NCBI GenBank assembly: GCA_025094145.1
Contig: JALLLS010000034.1
Span: 280,261 to 344,260, forward strand
Length of the DNA: 64,000 bases
From: Spinellus fusiger
Lineage: Eukaryota; Mucoromycota; Mucoromycetes; Mucorales; Phycomycetaceae
Direction: 5' to 3'
Part shown: positions 63,497 to 64,000 of the stretch, in pieces
Numbering within the stretch: position 1 is the first letter of the stretch
Layout: each line of letters opens with the position of its first letter
Notes under the pieces: model-generated
Databases searched by the model: none
The model's input: the letters and a program-made list of their open reading frames with translations, nothing else
Told to the model about the DNA's origin: nothing
Translations under genes and position numbers: made by a program

Positions 63497-63595
63497 TGGG
63501 TGTTGGTTGCTATTCGCGTATTGGGCATGTTAGCCACCCTATGAGATCGTTTGAAAAATAAGAATAAACATTGAAACACCAAATACATAAGTGAA
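63497..63595 (-). repeat. Decayed dispersed repeat, copy 2
   Basis: Aligns at about 70% by eye with 10346-10445. Minus-strand reading gives FFKRSHRVANMPNTR, similar to the peptide fragment of the other copy. Confidence 0.5.
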
Positions 63596-64000
63596 AAAAA
63601 CAATGCAAAGAGAGAAGAGACGGAAAGAAAAGAGAATATAAAACCTCAATGAGGGAAAAATGATGAAAAATGATGAAAAGTGGGTAATGATGGTAAAATG
63701 GGAATTATGAATAGACATCCAAAAGGCCATAAAGTCAGCAAGGAAACCAGGACACCAAAAAGATAACCGTCATTCTGTGGCGATTCGAAATCCAACGAGG
63801 GATACTTAGAGCAACTCGGACAATCCTGAGGACACAAATACAGCAACTACACTAGCAGCTTCTGGCTTTGCTAAAAGGGTTAAGAATGGGTGGTAGAGGA
63901 GAGATCGGAGGAGAAGTGAGGATACAGCGTCTGTTGCTGCAGGAGTCTTTGCACTCTATGGCGGCGTTGGCGTTCCCGCTCAACACACCCATCAGCAGCC

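Larger units (their letters stand above)
63187..64000. other. Right edge of window, no gene supported
   Basis: It holds a second copy of two dispersed repeats (63253-63476 and 63497-63595). Minus-strand open stretches at 63539-63846 are hydrophobic and low in complexity, with no domain. Near 63880-64000 the minus strand is open (Arg/Gln-rich) and could be the end of a gene that continues beyond the window, but I cannot support it. Confidence 0.4.

Overview
The window looks like the chromosome of an early-diverging filamentous fungus, most likely Mucoromycota. It is AT-rich. Genes carry many short introns (mostly 40-100 bp, GT-AG, a few GC-AG). The proteins are fungal housekeeping types (SSD1, MCM6, a cytochrome b5-acyl-CoA dehydrogenase fusion, a double-bromodomain factor), and intergenic DNA holds worn Tc1/mariner and other transposon relics. 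The organism call is an inference. I built exon models by hand from splice sites and reading-frame continuity; almost all close in frame from ATG to stop.

Region 1 (1-14.1 kb) is an accessory, repeat-rich block. A relic resembling the C-terminus of a TnpB/Fanzor-type protein lies near 1.1-1.6 kb. Two intact nine-exon cytochrome P450 genes (A, 3393-5445; B, 11913-14022) have identical exon lengths and each encode 522 residues. Between them lie a dead Tc1/mariner element (6207-7582) and an inverted, internally deleted third P450 copy (about 7583-8815). Patches of near identity spanning introns suggest gene conversion between A and B.

Region 2 (15-23.3 kb) holds a THUMP-domain RNA methyltransferase (+) convergent with a 15-exon MCM6 replicative helicase gene (-), then about 2.7 kb with no clear gene but one copy of a dispersed 220-bp repeat.

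Region 3 (23.4-35.1 kb) is gene-dense: SSD1-like translational regulator (+), cytosolic/mitochondrial glycyl-tRNA synthetase (-), a BIG1/ATP6AP1-like V-ATPase-associated membrane protein (+), a secreted SGNH-fold protein lacking catalytic residues (-), and a small orphan gene (-).

Region 4 (35.1-42.6 kb) is sparse: one small PH-domain gene inside long intergenic DNA with minisatellites.

Region 5 (42.6-63.2 kb) is dense again: SEL1L/HRD3 ERAD adaptor (+), an STK19-like winged-helix protein (-) divergent from a double-bromodomain protein (+), a cytochrome b5-acyl-CoA dehydrogenase (-) divergent from the NAT10/KRE33 RNA cytidine acetyltransferase (+), an NSUN5/RCM1 rRNA m5C methyltransferase (+), a deleted Tc1 relic, and aspartyl aminopeptidase (-). 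NAT10 and NSUN5 are adjacent and co-oriented, and both modify rRNA. The last 0.8 kb carries second copies of two dispersed repeats.

I did not find a clearly new multi-gene system. The most unusual material is the P450 locus architecture, the catalytically dead SGNH and RNB proteins, the STK19 orthologue, the in-phase tandem splice acceptors in the bromodomain gene, and the TnpB/Fanzor-like relic.
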